Source: JAHBNG01 sp039028975 (GTDB lineage Bacteria; Chloroflexota; Anaerolineae; Caldilineales; Caldilineaceae). From it: a stretch of 64,000 nt of DNA. Shown piece by piece: positions 61,163 through 64,000 of this stretch. A program made the translations under genes and the position numbers. Position 1 is the first letter of the stretch. Each line of letters begins with the position of its first letter. The notes under the pieces were generated by a model that was given only the letters and a program-made list of their open reading frames with translations, had not been told where the DNA came from and ran no database searches. The stretch lies in contig JBCCHB010000011.1 of NCBI GenBank assembly GCA_039028975.1, forward strand, positions 1-64,000, in the 5' to 3' direction.

Positions 61163-61624
61163 ATGTTAATGCCAACCATTACACACATTCTGATTTGGGG
61201 CGGGATTCTCTCCATCGCTTCATCTGTGATTCTGTTCGGCTCATGGTGGATTGAACCACGCCATTGGGGACATGATTTGGCGGCAGAAAGGTCGCTACAG
61301 AATCGCATCATAAAGATTCTGATTCTGTTTGCCGTGCAGCTACTCATCATGGTTTGGGCGACCATACAGTATGAACAGATTCGACCCGAGCTCGGATTCG
61401 TCATGGCGCTCGTTATCAACTACTTGATCTACCAAGTCTTCAACCTGTGTGATCTCATCGTCTTGGACTGGCTCGTTTATATGAAAATGAAGCCTGCTTT
61501 CATACGTCCTGCCGACCTGCCCATAATGGATGACATTGCTGAACATGTCGAGGGGTTTTGGAACGGGCTATTTATCGCCATTGTTCCCGTACTGCTCGGC
61601 GTTAGCATTTGGGCGATAACGTAG
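61163..61624 (+). CDS. Four-helix membrane protein, unrecognised
   Basis: A 153-residue protein with hydrophobic segments near residues 7-27, 48-68, 78-98 and 132-152, and a loop WWIEPRHWGHDLAAERS after the first. It starts ATG TTA ATG with no clear ribosome site. It is inserted between binding-protein genes. I do not recognise the family. Confidence 0.65.
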   Translation: MLMPTITHILIWGGILSIASSVILFGSWWIEPRHWGHDLAAERSLQNRIIKILILFAVQLLIMVWATIQYEQIRPELGFVMALVINYLIYQVFNLCDLIVLDWLVYMKMKPAFIRPADLPIMDDIAEHVEGFWNGLFIAIVPVLLGVSIWAIT

Positions 61625-61675
61625 CGTTTAGGGTAATGGCAAACAATAAAGTACGCCCGTGCATTCTCGATTTTG

Positions 61676-61732
61676 ACAGGAAGGGCAAGAAGAACGAGAA
61701 GGAAAACCTCTAGCCCTGCTTGCTCTTCCTGT
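61676..61732. terminator. Hairpin ACAGGAAGGGCAAG / CTTGCTCTTCCTGT
   Basis: Fourteen-base arms with one mismatch lie in the 219-base gap after the membrane protein. The loop is about 29 bases and AT-rich with GAGAAGGAAAACC. No T-run follows directly; TTTTTGC occurs about 15 bases downstream. The rest of the gap shows nothing recognisable. Confidence 0.5.
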
Positions 61733-61843
61733 GAATTGTGGCAGATTTTTGCTTACGATGCGATGGTCTAAGCGGAAAATCACTTCAACGTATTTCAAGG
61801 AATGATAACCGGTAACACAATTAACCGAGATCAAAGGACAAAA

Positions 61844-63754
61844 ATGAAACATAGTATCCATTTTCTAACCACCCTGCTGCTGCTGACGCTATTGGCCGCC
61901 TGCGCCGCACCCGCCGCGGGACCTACGTCCGATGACGCGGCTGCTGACGCGGATTCTGCAATGGGCGACGATCATTACCCCGTCACCATCACTCACGAAG
62001 AGGGTGAATTAACCTTTGATGCCGCGCCCGAGCGAGTCATTGTGATCCGCGAAGAGCTGCTGGAGACGCTGCTGGCCGTGGGCGTGCAGCCCGTGGGCTA
62101 CGGCGGCCGTGTCGATGCGCCCGAAGGCGAAGCCATGACCGACCACCCCTACCTCTCTCAGGAGATGCTGGGGACGCCGACCTATATCGGCCAGGCCACC
62201 GAACCGTCGCTGGAGCGGATGGCCGCGCTCAACCCCGATCTGATTCTTTGGCCCACCGACGGCGGTGCCAACAGCGAAATCTACGACTCGATTGCCGAGA
62301 TTGCGCCAACGCTGGCCTACAACCCCGGCGTACCGGGCGCGTGGAAGGAGATCCTGCCCCAGCTTGGCATCCTCTTTAACCATGAAGAGATGGCTACCAA
62401 AGCCGTTGCTGCCTACAAAGCTAACGTCGAGACCCTGCGCGGCGAACTGACCGACGTCATTGCCGAGGCTCCTCGCGCCGTCATCCTCTATCTGCCCGAC
62501 CCCAGCACCACCTTTGTGCTCGGTCGTGAGTTTGCCTTTGGTGCCATGATCGAAGAGATCGGCCTCGACGTGGTTGCGCCCGCAGGCTTAGATTTGGGAC
62601 CTTCTGGCGCGGCCATGGTCGATATTGAAGCGCTGGCCGACATTGATACCGACACCATCTTCACCGTTCAGTTTAGCGAAGGCGAGACAGATCACCCCGC
62701 CGAGCCGATCATCGCGAGCCTGGGCAAGCCCATTGTGCGTGGCGTGCTGGACATGGGTCGCCCCTACGCTGGCCCCTTCAGCGAGCAATTCTATCAGGAG
62801 CAGTTTCAGGCTGGCTTGATCGACGTCTACGGTGGCGCAGTAGCGTCAGATGATAGCGCGTCCGATGATGCCATGTCGGACGCGGCTTTCCCCGTCACCG
62901 TGACCGACACAACCGGCCATGAGCTAAGCTTTGACGCGCCGGTCGAAAAAGTTGTCTGCCTCACCACCCTCTGCATCGGCTCCATGGCCTTTATCGGCGT
63001 CTCACCCGCGGCGGTACCGGATTGGGATTTCACCCAGACCGTCTTCGATCCGCTCTTCTTTGACCAGCCCAACGACGTTACATTGATCGGCACTGATGAT
63101 TTTAACCCCGATTTTGAAGAGATTCTAGCCTTTGAACCTGATCTTGTCTTTACCAACGGTGAGGAAGATCAGTTTGCGGCCTTGGGCGAGTATTTGCCCA
63201 CCTACACACCTAGCTGGAGCAGCGCTACCTTGGAAGACTTCTTCTTCGATGCCCACAGTCTGGCTCAGGTACACGGCGTGGAGATAGATGGCAAGATTGA
63301 AAGCCTGCTTGCCAGAGCCAAGGCGTACGGCGCAGCATCTGGACGCGCCAAGACGATTCTCTCGGTCTACGACAATGAAGATGGCTCGTTCTGGATCAAC
63401 CCCAATGGCGTCTACTGCCCCTACGTTCTGCCCGAAGGCAGTTGCGGCATGGGCGACGACGGCTGGGCAGAGGTTACAACCGAAGGACTCCTAGAGGTCG
63501 CGCCCGATGTCATTCTCTTCCACGGCAGCGAAGAAGGGCTAGCCGCACTAGAGGACGATGCGCTCTGGGCGGAGCTAGGCGCTGTTCAAAGTGAAGCTGT
63601 CATCTTCGTTGGCCCAGAGGATGCGCTCAACCACGGGGCAGATAACCCACACACGCTGGGCATTTGGCTGGACACGGTCATGCCGCTGGCCTATCCCGAC
63701 GTTTTTGATGGGGCACTGACTGATGAGGATGTTGCCGAAATCCTAAGCGAATGA
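61844..63754 (+). CDS. Tandem double siderophore-binding lipoprotein
   Basis: A 636-residue lipoprotein (lipobox LAAC) with two Peripla_BP_2 domains, about 45-325 and 350-630, joined by an Asp/Ser/Ala linker (DDSASDDAMSDAA) near 333-345. The first half starts YPVTITHEEGELTFDAAPER; the second, FPVTVTDTTGHELSFDAPVE, has cysteines in CLTTLC and later YCPYVLPEGSCG that are absent from the other halves. AAAGGA supports ATG 61844; an upstream in-frame ATG at 61802 precedes the ribosome site. Confidence 0.9.
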   Translation: MKHSIHFLTTLLLLTLLAACAAPAAGPTSDDAAADADSAMGDDHYPVTITHEEGELTFDAAPERVIVIREELLETLLAVGVQPVGYGGRVDAPEGEAMTDHPYLSQEMLGTPTYIGQATEPSLERMAALNPDLILWPTDGGANSEIYDSIAEIAPTLAYNPGVPGAWKEILPQLGILFNHEEMATKAVAAYKANVETLRGELTDVIAEAPRAVILYLPDPSTTFVLGREFAFGAMIEEIGLDVVAPAGLDLGPSGAAMVDIEALADIDTDTIFTVQFSEGETDHPAEPIIASLGKPIVRGVLDMGRPYAGPFSEQFYQEQFQAGLIDVYGGAVASDDSASDDAMSDAAFPVTVTDTTGHELSFDAPVEKVVCLTTLCIGSMAFIGVSPAAVPDWDFTQTVFDPLFFDQPNDVTLIGTDDFNPDFEEILAFEPDLVFTNGEEDQFAALGEYLPTYTPSWSSATLEDFFFDAHSLAQVHGVEIDGKIESLLARAKAYGAASGRAKTILSVYDNEDGSFWINPNGVYCPYVLPEGSCGMGDDGWAEVTTEGLLEVAPDVILFHGSEEGLAALEDDALWAELGAVQSEAVIFVGPEDALNHGADNPHTLGIWLDTVMPLAYPDVFDGALTDEDVAEILSE

Positions 63755-63762
63755 GATGGAAT

Positions 63763-63806
63763 GCGTTGGAGCGGGCACGTGTTCAAGCGTTTCAACGCTC
63801 CAACGC
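63763..63806. terminator. Hairpin GCGTTGGAGCG...CGCTCCAACGC
   Basis: Eleven-base perfect arms with a 22-base loop between two binding-protein genes; AAAGGA of the next gene follows 6 bases later. It belongs to the same family as 52718 and 61118. Confidence 0.75.
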
Positions 63807-63822
63807 TTAGTAAAGGACAAAC

Positions 63823-64000
63823 ATGAAACGAATAACCCATTTTCTGATCACCTTGCTGCTGCTGGCGCTGCTGGCGGCGTGCGTACCTGCCGAGCCAACG
63901 AACCCTGCATCGGAGAGTATGGTCGAAACCCGCGCCATTACCCATGCGCTGGGTGAGACGGAGGTTCCTATTGACCCACAAAGTATCGTCTCGCTCAACC
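63823..64000 (+). CDS. Siderophore-binding lipoprotein, cut by the window end (partial)
   Basis: The first 59 residues are visible: a signal peptide MKRITHFLITLLLLALLAAC with lipobox LAAC, a short linker, and ITHALGETEVPIDPQSIVSLN, the start of a Peripla_BP_2 domain. This opening resembles the first halves of 50762 and 25145, so a double-domain protein is possible. AAAGGA precedes the ATG. Confidence 0.88.
   Translation, partial: MKRITHFLITLLLLALLAACVPAEPTNPASESMVETRAITHALGETEVPIDPQSIVSLN

Noticed and set aside
1..64000. Siderophore biosynthesis genes
   Set aside because: No NRPS, IucA/IucC synthetase pair, isochorismate or salicylate enzymes are present; the ATP-grasp and methyltransferase genes alone are not enough.
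1..64000. tRNA genes
   Set aside because: No cloverleaf with a T-loop GTTCGAATC-type box was seen in the gaps examined.

Overview
The window is an iron-acquisition island of about 64 kb. Nearly every gene is on the plus strand. Features that point to a Chloroflexota-type bacterium (an inference, no marker gene is present) are: solute-binding proteins that are all lipoproteins, no TonB or outer-membrane receptor genes, DUF2470/DUF2218 proteins, tandem-fused binding proteins, a DUF433/PIN-like toxin-antitoxin pair, frequent GTG/TTG starts and very repeat-rich intergenic DNA. No NRPS or other siderophore synthesis genes are visible, so the locus reads as a battery for uptake of many iron sources, probably including siderophores made by others.

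Layout. 0-7 kb: end of an unknown gene, a small unknown protein, a nitroreductase, a DUF2470 protein and a complete ferric-iron ABC importer (fbpABC). 7-16.5 kb: aldehyde dehydrogenase, dienelactone-hydrolase-like enzyme, a siderophore ABC ATPase, a long-chain flavodoxin and a full catecholate-siderophore importer of the YclNOPQ/CeuBCDE type, followed by a DUF2470-DUF2218 fusion. 16.5-21.6 kb: OppD/OppF ATPases without permeases, a paralogue of the small protein at 441, and a minus-strand MFS transporter plus membrane-anchored propeller protein. 21.9-27 kb: three siderophore-binding lipoproteins, two of them tandem double-domain proteins. 27.4-33.5 kb: two FTR1 iron permeases with very large ectodomains flanking an EfeO-like lipoprotein. 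34-39 kb: small membrane proteins, a second FbpA-FbpB pair without its ATPase, and an EamA-type transporter. 39-49 kb: a yersiniabactin-style uptake module (AraC regulator, two MFS proteins, YbtP- and YbtQ-like exporter-fold ABC half-transporters, PepSY reductase), interrupted by a toxin-antitoxin pair. 50-64 kb: an array of seven binding-protein genes (three complete tandem doubles, three singles, one cut by the window end) with an ATP-grasp ligase, an FhuF-like ferric reductase and methyltransferases.

How it may work together. Eleven siderophore-type binding-protein genes (15 complete domains plus one partial) face a single FecCD-type permease pair and two cognate-type ATPases in the window. 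The binding proteins may share permeases or use others encoded elsewhere. Iron release could be handled by the PepSY protein, the FhuF-like protein, the flavodoxin and perhaps the nitroreductase; DUF2470/DUF2218 proteins are usual companions of haem or siderophore use.

Non-coding DNA is as striking as the genes. Most gaps carry a degenerate TGGTC...GACCA repeat that folds into a hairpin and runs up to, or into, the next start codon. There are also several dispersed families: a 330-bp repeat in two copies, a 115-bp repeat in two copies, an 86-bp inverted-end element in two opposite copies, a 192-bp MITE-like element with an apparent 4-bp duplication, CGTTGGAGCG stem-loops confined to the last 12 kb, and a palindromic element inserted in frame inside an ABC ATPase gene. 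Three previously uncalled small membrane proteins (25, 41 and 46 residues) can be read in the gaps.
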